From Geobacillus sp. 46C-IIa (lineage in GTDB: Bacteria; Bacillota; Bacilli; Bacillales; Anoxybacillaceae): a DNA stretch of 64,000 nt. Position numbers and translations under genes: made by a program. The stretch covers positions 1,828,001 to 1,892,000 of the forward strand of contig NZ_CP061474.1 of assembly GCF_014679505.1 (NCBI RefSeq). Reading direction: 5' to 3'. A model generated the notes under the pieces. The model worked only from the letters and a program-made list of their open reading frames with translations, did not search any database and was not told where the DNA came from. The stretch's first letter is position 1; every line of letters begins with the position of its first letter. Of the stretch, positions 52,766-61,300 are shown piece by piece.

Positions 52766-53110
52766 AACGTTCCCCTTTCTAAACGAACATTCGTAAAAGG
52801 CCGTCGGAACCGTATTCCTGCCAAACGAGAATAGAGCAGCCCGTCCGTTTTTAGCGGCGGGCACCGCCAAAATCATTTTACGGCCTTCTAGACTTTTCAT
52901 CTTAACGAATTTTCAGGCGCGGTGCAACCAAATCGCTGTTTCCATTTGGCAAACGCGGTGCGCCTCGGCCGATTTGAAGCAGTCATCGTTTTTGCAGACA
53001 ACGAACAAGATCGCATCGAGAGGAGAAACGACTCTTTCTTTGGGATATAGTATATGTGCTTGACATTTTACCACTTGACCAACGTTCGTTTAGGCAGCTA
53101 TTCATCTAGC
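52766..53110. other. 345-bp leader region of the CPA2 antiporter
   Basis: No gene is supported here. On the minus strand TTGCAC (52922-52927), 17 bp, TAAGAT (52899-52904) is a possible promoter giving a leader of about 125 nt. The -35 box lies inside a two-tier inverted repeat (52915-52965: outer AGGCGC/GCGCCT, inner CCAAAT/ATTTGG). A second hairpin (GCCCG/CGGGC, about 52837-52862) sits in the transcribed leader. No known riboswitch core recognised. Confidence 0.45.
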
Positions 53111-53147
53111 AAAAAGAGATGCCCGCAAACGAACGCGCATCTCTTTT
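53111..53147 (-). terminator. Terminator after the acyl-CoA dehydrogenase
   Basis: Minus strand AAAAGAGATGC and GCATCTCTTTTT pair (11 bp, 14-nt loop with further pairing) and end in a T-run, 28 bp after the stop at 53175. Confidence 0.88.
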
Positions 53148-53174
53148 CCCCATTGTCCCTCACTTGCCATCCGC

Positions 53175-54854
53175 TCACGAATGGGAAAGCGGCGCCGCTC
53201 CTTTCGCTCCAACAATCAAATCAAACTCACGCACCGATGTCATCCGTTCGTCGACAAGCCCGCGCTCCCACACATGGCGCAAAAACAACTCGGCGAGCCG
53301 CTTGTTCCGTTCGTTTTCTTGACCGCGTTCCAAAGCGATGACACTCAAATACAGATCGCACATCCGATTGGCAACCGCCTTCGCATGGAACGTCTGCACC
53401 TCGTCCGCTTGGCCGCCAAGACGCGAGAGCGCTGACACCAACTCCTTCAATCCTTCTTCAACCGGGCAGGCAAGCGGCTTCACCTCGGCTGCTAAACGCT
53501 CAAGCCGTTGCCGCATGTCGGCGGCGAACCGCTCGTGAATGTGATATTTACGCATCAACCGCAACACTTCAAGCGCCAAAATATTGGCTGTTCCTTCCCA
53601 GACGGTCAGCACTTGAGCATCGCGGAGCAGGCGCGGGGTGACAAAATCTTCAATATACCCATTGCCGCCGTGCAGTTCAATCGCCTCATGGCTGAACGCG
53701 ATCGCTTCTTCGGCCGTACGCATCTTCAGAAGGGCAATCAGAAGCCTGAGCCATGCTTTCTCCTCCTCGCTCGCTTCATGCGGCGCAGTCATGACGCGGT
53801 CAAACAAGGCGATCATGTCAAAGCAGGCGCTCGTTTCCACTTCCTGCCTTGCCGTCAGGTCGGCGAGCATCCCGCGCACCATCGGGTAATCGGTCAGTTG
53901 ATGGCCAAAAGCGGTGCGCTGTTCGGCGTATTGCTTCGCTTCTTCGAGCGCCCGCTTCATGATGCCGACCGAGGCGACCGCATTGCAGACGCGCGACAAA
54001 TTGAGCGCTTCCATCATATAATAGAAGCCTTTGCGCGGGTCGCCGACGACATGCGCCTTGGCGCCATCAAACACGACTTCGGCCGACGGCACGGCGCGCA
54101 CGCCTAACTTATCCTTTAAGCGGCGGATGGTGATGCCGTTTACTGTTCCATCCTCGTTGCGCCATGGGACGAGAAACAAGCTCAGCCCCTTCGTCCCCGG
54201 GCCGCTCCCATCAATGCGCGCCAATACGAGCGCCACGCCGCAGCGCCCCGCGTTGCTGGCAAAATATTTTTCCCCGTACAGTTTATAATGATCGCCGCAC
54301 GGCACAGCACGCACGGCGTTGGCGCCAACGTCCGATCCGCCTTGGCGCTCCGTTAAAAACGTCGCTCCTTCGTACAGTTCGACTTCACCCGTGGAGATCA
54401 CATGAGGCAAGTACGCCGCCTTCAACTTTTCATCAGCAAAATGTTCAAGCACATAGGCGGTTGCCATTGTCAGCGTCACCGGGCAATAAAACCCGGGCTC
54501 GGCTTGCGATAAAATGTACCCTTGGGCGTATGAATACATGTAGTTTCCTTTTCTTCCAAGCTCGGGAATCGGTTTGTGCACATACCCGACAATCCCCGTT
54601 TCATACGTTTGTTTCGCCGTCTGCTCGTATCCTTCGTTCACCCACACCTCAGAAATGTCGTTGCCAAAGCGGTCATATTTAATCAGGCGCGGCTGCCCTT
54701 CACGATCGGTATGCACAGCGCGGCGGTCGACGTCCGTCAAACAAAATTCATAAAACGATGCGAGCTTTTCCTCAGCATACTGGTACAATTCGTCATCCAA
54801 ATACCGTTTCAAATTCGCCAACAAATTCGGATCGGCTTCACGAAGCGGTTTCAT
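53175..54854 (-). CDS. Acyl-CoA dehydrogenase (AidB/ACAD family)
   Basis: 559 residues, longer than standard acyl-CoA dehydrogenases (about 380), matching the AidB-like long group. FAD/substrate motifs: YEGATFLTERQGGSDVGANAV (about 160-180), KYFASNAGRCGVALVLARI, LNLSRVCNAVASVGIMKRAL, RTAFGHQLTDYPMVRGMLADL (about 315-335), HELHGGNGYIEDF region (catalytic Glu about 393) and LTVWEGTANILALEVLR. It introduces the 2,3 double bond in acyl-CoA and passes electrons to ETF. It starts 31 bp after the synthetase stop, in one unit with it and the MerR gene. Preferred chain is not readable; branched or AidB-like use is possible. Confidence 0.88.
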   Translation of the reverse strand: MKPLREADPNLLANLKRYLDDELYQYAEEKLASFYEFCLTDVDRRAVHTDREGQPRLIKYDRFGNDISEVWVNEGYEQTAKQTYETGIVGYVHKPIPELGRKGNYMYSYAQGYILSQAEPGFYCPVTLTMATAYVLEHFADEKLKAAYLPHVISTGEVELYEGATFLTERQGGSDVGANAVRAVPCGDHYKLYGEKYFASNAGRCGVALVLARIDGSGPGTKGLSLFLVPWRNEDGTVNGITIRRLKDKLGVRAVPSAEVVFDGAKAHVVGDPRKGFYYMMEALNLSRVCNAVASVGIMKRALEEAKQYAEQRTAFGHQLTDYPMVRGMLADLTARQEVETSACFDMIALFDRVMTAPHEASEEEKAWLRLLIALLKMRTAEEAIAFSHEAIELHGGNGYIEDFVTPRLLRDAQVLTVWEGTANILALEVLRLMRKYHIHERFAADMRQRLERLAAEVKPLACPVEEGLKELVSALSRLGGQADEVQTFHAKAVANRMCDLYLSVIALERGQENERNKRLAELFLRHVWERGLVDERMTSVREFDLIVGAKGAAPLSHS

Positions 54855-54885
54855 CCTCTCTCCCCTTTCCTCTTTCTTATTATCC

Positions 54886-56409
54886 CTATACTTCCTGCGC
54901 CGTCTCCCGCGCCCGCAGCACTTGTTTCAACACTTTCCCAGTCGCATTGCGCGGCAGTTCAGCGATCGCCCCATACAAGCGGGGGATTTTGTAACCAGCA
55001 AGCTTGTCGGATAGGAAGCGTTTACACTCCTCCGCGAGCGGTTCGAGCGGTTGGCTCAATACAACAAACGCTTTTGCCGTTTCTCCCCACTCCGGATGCG
55101 GCACGCCGATCACGGCAACATCGGCGATCGCCGGATGCGTCCGCAGCACATCTTCGACTTCTTTTGGATAAATGTTGACGCCGCCGGAAATAATGACGTC
55201 CTTCTTCCGGTCGACGATCCAAATGTAGCCGTCTTCGTCACGGCGCGCCAAATCGCCGGTGTACAGCCAACCGTTTCGGATCGCTTCATTCGTTTTTTCC
55301 TCGTCGTTGTAATATCCTTTCATCACGCTCTCCCCACGCAACACGATCTCGCCGACCTCGCCGGGCGCGACTTCCTGTCCGTTTTCGTCCACAATGGCGG
55401 CTTCGCAATGGAGGGCGGCATAGCGGCCGACGCTTCCTGCTTTCTCCGCATGTTCCTCAGGCGCCAAGTACGTGCCGTTCGGGCCGGCTTCGGTCAAACC
55501 GTATAAACACATCATCCGCTCGGCGCCAAAGCAGTCGGCGACAAACCGCACTTCCTCGCGCGACAGCGGCGCCCCGCCGTACATCCAACAACGGACCGAA
55601 GAAAGGTCGTAATCGGAAAACCGCGGATGCTTCGCCGTCAACAAATACGCCACCGGCGCACCGAAAAAGTGGGTGATCTTGTGACGCTCGACCAGTTCCA
55701 GCAAGGCATCCGGGGAAAATGCAGGAGCCAAGACATGGGTCGCGCCGACATACGTGCCGCCGACAAAAAACAGATGAAGCGGCGCCGAGTGGCTGAGCGG
55801 CATCAGGTGCAACAGGCGGCTTTGACGGTCGATTTTCGTTTCGATCACGATCATGTCCGCAACCGTTATAATGTTGCGGTGCGTGAACAACACGCCTTTT
55901 GGCCGCCCCGTTGTTCCCGATGTATACAAAATCGTCGCCTCATCGTCCTCTTTGACTGGACAAACGATGTCTTGCGGATCACCTGAACCGATCAACTCCT
56001 CAAGCGACAGCCAGCCGTCTTCCGCCTTCCCTGTCTTAATCCAAGTGATATGGCTTCCACCAACAAGCGGAGCGAGCGCCTGATGCACCAAATCGTGAGC
56101 GATGAGCAACTTTGCTTCACTATGGCCGAGAATGTATTGCACTTCAGCCGCCGTCAAGCGCGCATGAATCGGCACGACCACGGCACCGAGGCGCAAAACA
56201 GCAAAGTACGAGAATACAAACTCCTTCGTATTCGGCATATACAGCGCAACTTTATCACCGCGGCCGACGCCGAGCCGAGCCAATGACGAAGCCAAGCGGT
56301 TGACCATGCGATCGACCTCGGCATACGAAAGCCCTGATTCTCCTTCGATGACCGCCGTTTTCTCTGGAAATTTCCTCGCATTGCGGGCAAGCAACTCCGA
56401 AATGTTCAT
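54886..56409 (-). CDS. Acyl-CoA synthetase (ANL family), MerR-controlled
   Basis: About 507 residues. ILYTSGTTGRPKGVLFTHRN (about 159-178), GGAPLSREEV, YGLTEAGPNGTYL (about 296-308), YTGDLARRDEDGYIWIVDRKKDVIISGG (about 380-407), catalytic Lys in NATGKVLKQVL (about 493). It activates a carboxylate to its CoA ester, then the downstream dehydrogenase would oxidise it. ATG at 56407-56409 (MNISELLARNA) overlaps the MerR stop, so translation is coupled. Chain length or branched-acid preference unknown. Confidence 0.9.
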   Translation of the reverse strand: MNISELLARNARKFPEKTAVIEGESGLSYAEVDRMVNRLASSLARLGVGRGDKVALYMPNTKEFVFSYFAVLRLGAVVVPIHARLTAAEVQYILGHSEAKLLIAHDLVHQALAPLVGGSHITWIKTGKAEDGWLSLEELIGSGDPQDIVCPVKEDDEATILYTSGTTGRPKGVLFTHRNIITVADMIVIETKIDRQSRLLHLMPLSHSAPLHLFFVGGTYVGATHVLAPAFSPDALLELVERHKITHFFGAPVAYLLTAKHPRFSDYDLSSVRCWMYGGAPLSREEVRFVADCFGAERMMCLYGLTEAGPNGTYLAPEEHAEKAGSVGRYAALHCEAAIVDENGQEVAPGEVGEIVLRGESVMKGYYNDEEKTNEAIRNGWLYTGDLARRDEDGYIWIVDRKKDVIISGGVNIYPKEVEDVLRTHPAIADVAVIGVPHPEWGETAKAFVVLSQPLEPLAEECKRFLSDKLAGYKIPRLYGAIAELPRNATGKVLKQVLRARETAQEV

Positions 56410-56801
56410 CCGCCCGATTCCCCCCATTCTTGCAATCGCTTTTCAAAATCGGAAAGCAGGGATTCCATCTCCGCCTTCAGCTGTAGCAAATCCTCGATCC
56501 GCTCGTTCACCTCCTTCAATTTTCGCCGCCCGTACTCGACCGTTTTTTCAAGCTGTTTCTTCCCCGTGCGATCCTCATCAAACAACGCGATCATCTCATG
56601 AATCTCGTCAAGCGAGAAGCCAAACCGTTTGCCGCGCAAAATGAGCTTGAGCTTCGCCCGCTCCTTTTTCGTATACAGCCGCTGCCCGGACTCGGTTCGG
56701 ATTGGGGAGAGCAATCCGCGTTCTTCATAATAGCGGATCGTCCGCGTGCTCACATCAAACTCGTGCGCCAAGTCAGAAATGGTGAAATAATGCATCGTCA
56801 T
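56406..56801 (-). CDS. MerR-family regulator, LiuR-like
   Basis: 131 residues: MerR winged HTH (about 4-72: YFTISDLAHEFDVSTRTIRYYEERGLLSP) and a long coiled-coil dimerisation helix, no cysteine metal site. It heads MerR-acyl-CoA synthetase-acyl-CoA dehydrogenase. MerR proteins of this class (LiuR type) control fatty-acid or branched-chain amino acid degradation; the palindrome TTTACGT-TG-ACGTAAA upstream closely matches the reported LiuR motif. ATG at 56801 has an AGAAAGGG ribosome site. Function is inferred from operator and operon. Confidence 0.86.
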   Translation of the reverse strand: MTMHYFTISDLAHEFDVSTRTIRYYEERGLLSPIRTESGQRLYTKKERAKLKLILRGKRFGFSLDEIHEMIALFDEDRTGKKQLEKTVEYGRRKLKEVNERIEDLLQLKAEMESLLSDFEKRLQEWGESGG

Positions 56802-56831
56802 CCCTTTCTTAGGTGCAATATTTTGAATTTT

Positions 56832-56860
56832 ATTTTAATTTACGTTGACGTAAAAGTCAA
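56832..56860 (-). promoter_or_regulatory. Promoter of the merR-acs-acd operon
   Basis: Minus strand TTGACT (56855-56860), 17 bp, TAAAAT (56832-56837). The spacer holds the operator palindrome, as is usual for MerR-regulated promoters, but the spacing is 17 rather than 19-20 bp. Confidence 0.65.
56839..56854. promoter_or_regulatory. LiuR-like operator (TTTACGT-TG-ACGTAAA)
   Basis: A perfect 7-2-7 palindrome in the promoter spacer. Resembles the LiuR consensus TTTACGTTAACGTAAA at nearly every position. Autoregulation by the adjacent MerR protein is the direct inference. Confidence 0.75.
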
Positions 56861-56884
56861 TTAACATCTTGCTTGAGGAACAAA

Positions 56885-56921
56885 GAAAAAAGGATGTCTC
56901 AGCAAAAACGAGACACCCTTT
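56885..56921 (-). terminator. Terminator after the ABC-2 permease genes
   Basis: Minus strand AGGGTGTCTC, loop GTTTTTGCT, GAGACATCCT (one mismatch), then a T-run, 21 bp past the stop at 56942. Confidence 0.88.
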
Positions 56922-56941
56922 GCCTGAAGATGGATGAATCC

Positions 56942-57736
56942 TCACCCGCCCGCTCCTGTATAAAAGCGCAAGGCAAAGCGCCAAAAGCGGCGGGCAATCC
57001 ATAAAAAGAGGAGGGCCACAACCAAAGCGGCAAGCGCTGCCCGAACACTCCATTTGCCAAGCAGCGCCAGCGCAGGTGCATTCGTAATCAACACTGCTGG
57101 TAAAATATAGGTAATCACCATTCGGACCGCACCGCGATACATACTGCCGGGAAAACGGGCCGTTTCAAAAAACGAGTCGAAAATAAACGACAAGTCGTCG
57201 ATGCGCACCACCCAAAACGATGTCGTCATCAGCATCATCCATAACGAATAAATCAACAAAAGTGAAGCAGCCATCACAACAAGAAATATCAATACGTCAG
57301 CCGCCGACGGAACGTAGCGCCCGACAGACAAACCGTAGCCGATGACGCCGAAGCCGAGCGCCACATCGATGAGCCGCCAAAAGACAAGATGGCGGAAGCT
57401 GACGTAAAACATGCTATCGACCGGCTTTGTCAAAATGTAATCGAGCGTGCCGCGCCTAACGTGTTCAAGCAGCCGCGGCATGTTCGGACGCAGCGCAAAG
57501 TCGATGAACCCGCGCAGCGTATTAAAGACGCCGAGCAAGACAAGCACCTCCGCGTACGTCCAGCCGCCTAAATCATCCGTCTGGTAAAAAAAGATCTGGA
57601 CGGTGAGCAGCGCCATGCCAACACCAAAAAAACTGGCTGCGAAATTGCCGAAAAATTCGCTTCGATACTCCATTTCCTCCACGAAACAGGCACGGAAAAA
57701 TTCGCGGAACACCCGTCCATACCGCCGCATATTCAT
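56942..57736 (-). CDS. ABC-2 type permease subunit (second)
   Basis: About 264 residues, six hydrophobic helices of the ABC-2 fold (YadH/DUF990 type): N-terminal RRYGRVFREFFRACFVEEMEYRSEFFGN, long loop VRRGTLDYILTKPVDSMFYVSFR (about 100-122) that fits the coupling region. Forms a heterodimeric exporter with the permease upstream (4-bp overlap, GGATGA) and the ATPase. ATG at 57734-57736 follows GGTAGGTGG; ATG at 57730 is also possible. Cargo unknown. Confidence 0.83.
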   Translation of the reverse strand: MNMRRYGRVFREFFRACFVEEMEYRSEFFGNFAASFFGVGMALLTVQIFFYQTDDLGGWTYAEVLVLLGVFNTLRGFIDFALRPNMPRLLEHVRRGTLDYILTKPVDSMFYVSFRHLVFWRLIDVALGFGVIGYGLSVGRYVPSAADVLIFLVVMAASLLLIYSLWMMLMTTSFWVVRIDDLSFIFDSFFETARFPGSMYRGAVRMVITYILPAVLITNAPALALLGKWSVRAALAALVVALLFLWIARRFWRFALRFYTGAGG

Positions 57737-58506
57737 CCACCTACCGCCTGATTTTTTTTCATTCCCGCCTTCCACAGCCATTGCAAAACAGCAGCGAACA
57801 CAAGCAGCCACCCTGCCGCGATGGCAAAGCCGCGCACCAATTCCCCTCGACTTGCGGCTCCGGTGGCGATTTCAATCGGAAAGCTGATCATATAGCGGAA
57901 CGGCAGCCACTCGCTCCATTCCCGAAGCTGCGGCGGAAGCAGCTCAAGCGGCGCGATTCTTCCCGACAAAAACAACGAAATGACATCGATGACGCCGTAC
58001 ACAGCCGCCACTTTGGTCACCCAAAACGCCAGCAGCCCGCACGAGTAGCTCAACAAAAAACGAAGCGCCGCGCCCAATACGACCGCCAGCAAAAACCACC
58101 CGATTTGGCTTCCCGTCATATATGGGCGAAGCGCCGGCCAAAACACCGCTCCCACTGCCCAAACCGGCACTAAAATGACGAGAAACAGCCATTTATAGAC
58201 GATATTTTCCGCAATCGCCCAATGGATTGGATGAAGCGGCCGCAACAACAAGTTCGAAAACGTCCCTTCGCGGATTTCACGGTCGAGCTCCCATACATCC
58301 CACGCGCTCGTCATCCGCTCGACAAAAATGACCGCCATAAAATAAAAGAGAAACGACTCACTCTCTTCCGGATGAATGTTCATCCAAACGAACATCGTAA
58401 TGAGCGGCTGGGTGATGGCGCCCGTCATCCAGACGAACGTCGCCAAGCGGTACGCGATCATTTCAATATACTTCATGCGCAACAGGGCGATATATTTACG
58501 CACCAT
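57733..58506 (-). CDS. ABC-2 type permease subunit (first)
   Basis: About 257 residues, six hydrophobic helices, with WELDREIREGTFSNLLLRPLHPIHWAIAENI (about 75-105), which parallels the second permease's TKPVDSMF loop. ATG at 58504-58506 has GGGGG at 6 nt; an ATG two codons earlier sits in the Shine-Dalgarno. The start lies inside the end of the ATPase gene, and the stop overlaps the second permease. The trio forms an ABC exporter whose substrate (lipid, peptide or drug) is not evident. Confidence 0.83.
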   Translation of the reverse strand: MVRKYIALLRMKYIEMIAYRLATFVWMTGAITQPLITMFVWMNIHPEESESFLFYFMAVIFVERMTSAWDVWELDREIREGTFSNLLLRPLHPIHWAIAENIVYKWLFLVILVPVWAVGAVFWPALRPYMTGSQIGWFLLAVVLGAALRFLLSYSCGLLAFWVTKVAAVYGVIDVISLFLSGRIAPLELLPPQLREWSEWLPFRYMISFPIEIATGAASRGELVRGFAIAAGWLLVFAAVLQWLWKAGMKKNQAVGG

Positions 58507-59482
58507 ATCCATCCCCCTGAAACGCGCGCGTAATCACTTCCTCAAGCGGCGGATCTTCGATATTGATATCACGGACTTCAAACTGCTGAAGCAGCCGCGC
58601 CGCCGTCCCCGCTGCCGTCTCGCGCGCCACCCTGAGCACAACCGTCCCCTCTTCCATTTCCGCTACTTCACCATACTCGTCCCAGTTGATGTTGGGCAGC
58701 CGCGAAAACCGGACTTCCAACCGCTTGTACGGCGCCAGCTTCTCCGTCAGCACCGAAAGTTCCCCGTCGTAAAGGAGCCGACCATAGTTAATGATCATCA
58801 CCCGGTCACAAAGCGCAGCGACATCGCCCATGTAATGCGACGTCAACAAAATGGTCGTCTCGTGCTCCCGATTGTAATCAACGATAAAGCGGCGCACGTT
58901 TTCTTGCGTATGAACGTCAAGCCCGATCGTCGGCTCATCTAAAAATAACACGTGCGGCCGATGCAACAGCGCCGCCGCCAGCTCGCAGCGCATCCGCTGG
59001 CCAAGCGACAAGCTGCGCGTCGGCTTGTCCAACAGCGGCGCCAAATCAAGCAGCTCGGTGAGCTCCTCGAGCGTCTGGCGGAACGACCGATCGTCAATGT
59101 CATAAATGGCTTTATTGACCAAAAACGTCTCCATCGGCGGAATGTCCCAAATAAGCTGGCTTTTTTGCCCCATTACTAAGCTCATCATCTTTTTAAACTC
59201 CGGCTTTTGCTCAAACGGCACAAAACCGCCGACCGTGATCTCCCCTGATGTCGGGTGCAACAGGCCGGCAAGCATTTTCATCGTCGTCGTTTTCCCCGCC
59301 CCGTTCGGGCCTAAAAAACCGACAATCTCCCCTTTTTCGATCGTAAACGAAACATCTTTGACCGCCTCGACAACCCGGTAGTCACGATGCCATAAACTGC
59401 GCACCGCCTCAAGCCATCCGGCTTCGCGGCGATGGACACGGAACGATTTATGCAAATGGCTGACACGGATCACCACATTCAT
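58496..59482 (-). CDS. ABC transporter ATP-binding protein (ABC-2 exporter)
   Basis: 328 residues. Walker A GPNGAGKTTTMK (about 59-70), Q-loop VMGQKSQLIWD, signature LSLGQRMRCELAAALL (about 158-173), Walker B VLFLDEPTIGLD (about 178-189), H-loop TSHYMGD. A C-terminal extension of about 90 residues is common in ATPases of this permease type. It energises the two downstream permeases with which it overlaps. ATG at 59482. First gene of a three-gene unit; I saw no repressor gene next to it. Confidence 0.92.
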   Translation of the reverse strand: MNVVIRVSHLHKSFRVHRREAGWLEAVRSLWHRDYRVVEAVKDVSFTIEKGEIVGFLGPNGAGKTTTMKMLAGLLHPTSGEITVGGFVPFEQKPEFKKMMSLVMGQKSQLIWDIPPMETFLVNKAIYDIDDRSFRQTLEELTELLDLAPLLDKPTRSLSLGQRMRCELAAALLHRPHVLFLDEPTIGLDVHTQENVRRFIVDYNREHETTILLTSHYMGDVAALCDRVMIINYGRLLYDGELSVLTEKLAPYKRLEVRFSRLPNINWDEYGEVAEMEEGTVVLRVARETAAGTAARLLQQFEVRDINIEDPPLEEVITRAFQGDGYGA

Positions 59483-59639
59483 CCCCCAATATGCGCAATG
59501 CTGTTGACATTCTTTTGTTATATCACATTCAGAGGACGTGCTGCAAAGAAAAACATTTCATCATCTTTTCTCTATCGTTCCCATCTTTCGTCATGTATAA
59601 TAATAGAGAAAAGAATCGAACGAGAAAGGGGGGTGTCGA

Positions 59640-59942
59640 ATGGGGGAGATCACCAATGAAATGATTTGGCAAGCCATCAAAGAGCTCGCCGATCAACTTC
59701 AACAAACAAACGGACAAGTCGAGCAGCTCGCCAAACAAGTGCAACAAACGAACGAACAAGTCGAGCAGCTCGCCAAGCAAGTGCAACAAACGAACGAACA
59801 ATTGCACCGGTTAAGCCAACAAGTGTCCGACATGGACCAGCGGCTCACCGATGTCGCCAACGGCCAAAAAATTTTAGTGGAAGAGCTGTTCGAAAACAAA
59901 AAGGAGATCAAGCGCGTCAAAATGGCGCTCAATCTGTATTAA
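59640..59942 (+). CDS. Coiled-coil protein built from a 42-bp tandem repeat
   Basis: 100 residues, nearly all coiled coil. Residues about 20-55 are 14-residue repeats QQTNxQVEQLAKQV that correspond to a near-exact 42-bp DNA repeat (two full copies plus a partial). N-terminus EITNEMIWQAIKELADQL, C-terminus GQKILVEELFENKKEIKRVKMALNLY. ATG at 59640 follows GGGGGGTG. Similar small coiled-coil ORFs occur in Geobacillus with varying repeat counts; function unknown. It lies next to the TnpB element but is not part of it. Confidence 0.72.
   Translation: MGEITNEMIWQAIKELADQLQQTNGQVEQLAKQVQQTNEQVEQLAKQVQQTNEQLHRLSQQVSDMDQRLTDVANGQKILVEELFENKKEIKRVKMALNLY
59712..59806. repeat. 42-bp tandem repeat inside the coiled-coil gene
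   Basis: Two successive units of 42 bp (CAAACG/CAACAAACGAACGAACAAGT... type) and a third partial unit, in frame with the protein (14 codons). Copies differ by only a few bases, so slippage or unequal exchange could change copy number. Boundaries are approximate. Confidence 0.6.
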
Positions 59943-60084
59943 GGCTGATCCTTTCGCCCGTTTTACAGATCCGCGAGCGAGAAAGCCCACTCCTTTAGGG
60001 GTGGGATGAAAGCGAGCCGTTTTCTGAATATTGAATGATTCTGAAAAAAATGGTATCCTGTCATCGCTAGAAGGAGGTGAATCC

Positions 60085-61140
60085 ATGCCCACGATCACAC
60101 TAAGGCTGGAGCTGCACAACCCAACGAACGTCAAACAAGACATGTACGAACGGATGACAGAAGTGAATACAGCGTTTGCGAATTGGCTGTTGGATCATCC
60201 TAAGCTGAATCAAGCGACGAGCAAAATTTTTAAAGAGTTCTCGTCGCAGCGGTTTCCTTCTGCCGTCGTGAATCAGACGATTCGAGAAGTAAAGTCCCAA
60301 AAGAAAAAACAAAAGGCAAAGAAGTTTCGAACATTATGGTGTTGCTTTAACAATCAAAACGTGAAGGTGGAAAAGAAAGGAGCGTTCTACACGGTTTCCT
60401 TCCCCACACTGGAGAAGCGAATCGGCGTGCCGGTCGTCACGCGCCCCTATCAAGAAGCATGGCTGAATCGGCTGATCAATGGAACCGCCAAACAAGGGGC
60501 CGCCAAGCTCTACAAAAAGAGAAAGAAATGGTGCTTGGCGATCGCGATCACCTTTGAAGTGAAGCCGCGACACGAAACAAAGGTGATGGGGGTTGACCTT
60601 GGGCTTCGCTATATCGCCGTGGCCAGCGTGGGAACGAAATCGTTGTTTTTCAAGGGCAGCCAATGCGCTTTTGTACGCCGACGATATGCGGCTTTGCGGC
60701 GAACGTTGGGCAAAGCCAAGAAACTCCATATGATTCGCAAAATCGGCCGTAAAGAGTCTTGCTGGATGAAGGATATGAATCATAAAATCAGCCGTCAAAT
60801 CGTCCGTTTTGCCCTCGCCAACGGTGTTGGCGTGATTCGGATGGAAAAGTTGACGGGGATTCGAAAGCGGGCAGCATCGGCCAAAGAAGCAGGACGAAGC
60901 CTTCATTCTTGGGCGTTTCATCAACTGCAAACGATGATTGCCTATAAAGCGGAAATGGCGGGCATTCGGGTCGAGTGGGTGAAGCCGACCTATACAAGCC
61001 AAACATGCCGATGCGGGCATCGAGAGAAAGCGAACCGAAACGGCATCCACTTCCGATGCCAAAAGTGCGGATACACTCTCCACGCTGACTTGAATGGCGC
61101 GATCAACATCGCCAAAGCGATTTCGGGCTTCGCCGCCTAA
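60085..61140 (+). CDS. tnpB: RNA-guided endonuclease TnpB
   Basis: About 351 residues, an intact TnpB (OrfB). RuvC acidic triad: D171 in MGVDLGLRYIAVAS, E254 in IRMEKLTGIR, D335 in HADLNGAINIAKA. Zinc ribbon between them: CRCGHR (C308, C310) and CQKCGY (C325, C328). N-terminal wedge/REC-like part holds TITLRLELHNPTN. ATG at 60085 follows GAAGGAGGTGA. TnpB proteins of Geobacillus stearothermophilus are known to cut DNA at sites given by a guide RNA transcribed over the 3' end of the gene and the right end. No frameshift seen; activity is likely. The terminal GFAA is short. Confidence 0.93.
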   Translation: MPTITLRLELHNPTNVKQDMYERMTEVNTAFANWLLDHPKLNQATSKIFKEFSSQRFPSAVVNQTIREVKSQKKKQKAKKFRTLWCCFNNQNVKVEKKGAFYTVSFPTLEKRIGVPVVTRPYQEAWLNRLINGTAKQGAAKLYKKRKKWCLAIAITFEVKPRHETKVMGVDLGLRYIAVASVGTKSLFFKGSQCAFVRRRYAALRRTLGKAKKLHMIRKIGRKESCWMKDMNHKISRQIVRFALANGVGVIRMEKLTGIRKRAASAKEAGRSLHSWAFHQLQTMIAYKAEMAGIRVEWVKPTYTSQTCRCGHREKANRNGIHFRCQKCGYTLHADLNGAINIAKAISGFAA

Positions 61141-61300
61141 CCTAGCGCACTGGTCACAGGTGCGCCGCCCATCGGGGTACATCCTAACCCGATGGGACGG
61201 GGTGATGGCACACCCCTGAACTTGGGCGTTGTCCGAACCAGAAATGGATGAGGACGTGAGCGACCCAAGAATCCCACGGCTTTAGCCGTGTGGAGTGTCA
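61100..61300 (+). ncRNA. Predicted omega/reRNA of the TnpB element
   Basis: Known TnpB guide RNAs start in the 3' end of tnpB and run through the right end, with the adjacent host sequence as guide. The 61141-61298 stretch is GC-rich and structured (hairpin GGGTACAT...GATGGGACGG region, then CCCACGGC-TTTA-GCCGTGTGG). The first host bases (61301 onward, starting about TTCGCTGC) would be the guide. The 5' end is not visible; coordinates are approximate. Confidence 0.5.

Larger units (their letters stand above)
59981..61300 (+). mobile_element. IS200/IS605-family element with tnpB only (IS1341-like)
   Basis: About 1.3 kb. Left end hairpin CCCACTCC-TTTA-GGGGTGGG (59986-60005), tnpB (60085-61140), and right end hairpin CCCACGGC-TTTA-GCCGTGTGG (61273-61293). 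No tnpA is present, so movement needs a transposase in trans. The right end falls directly beside a truncated DUF1259 gene. Outer boundaries are estimated from the hairpins; elements of this group leave no target duplication. Confidence 0.75.

Noticed and set aside
60334..61182. 282-codon minus-strand open frame over tnpB
   Set aside because: Shadow frame of tnpB; residues show no family and the start has no ribosome site.
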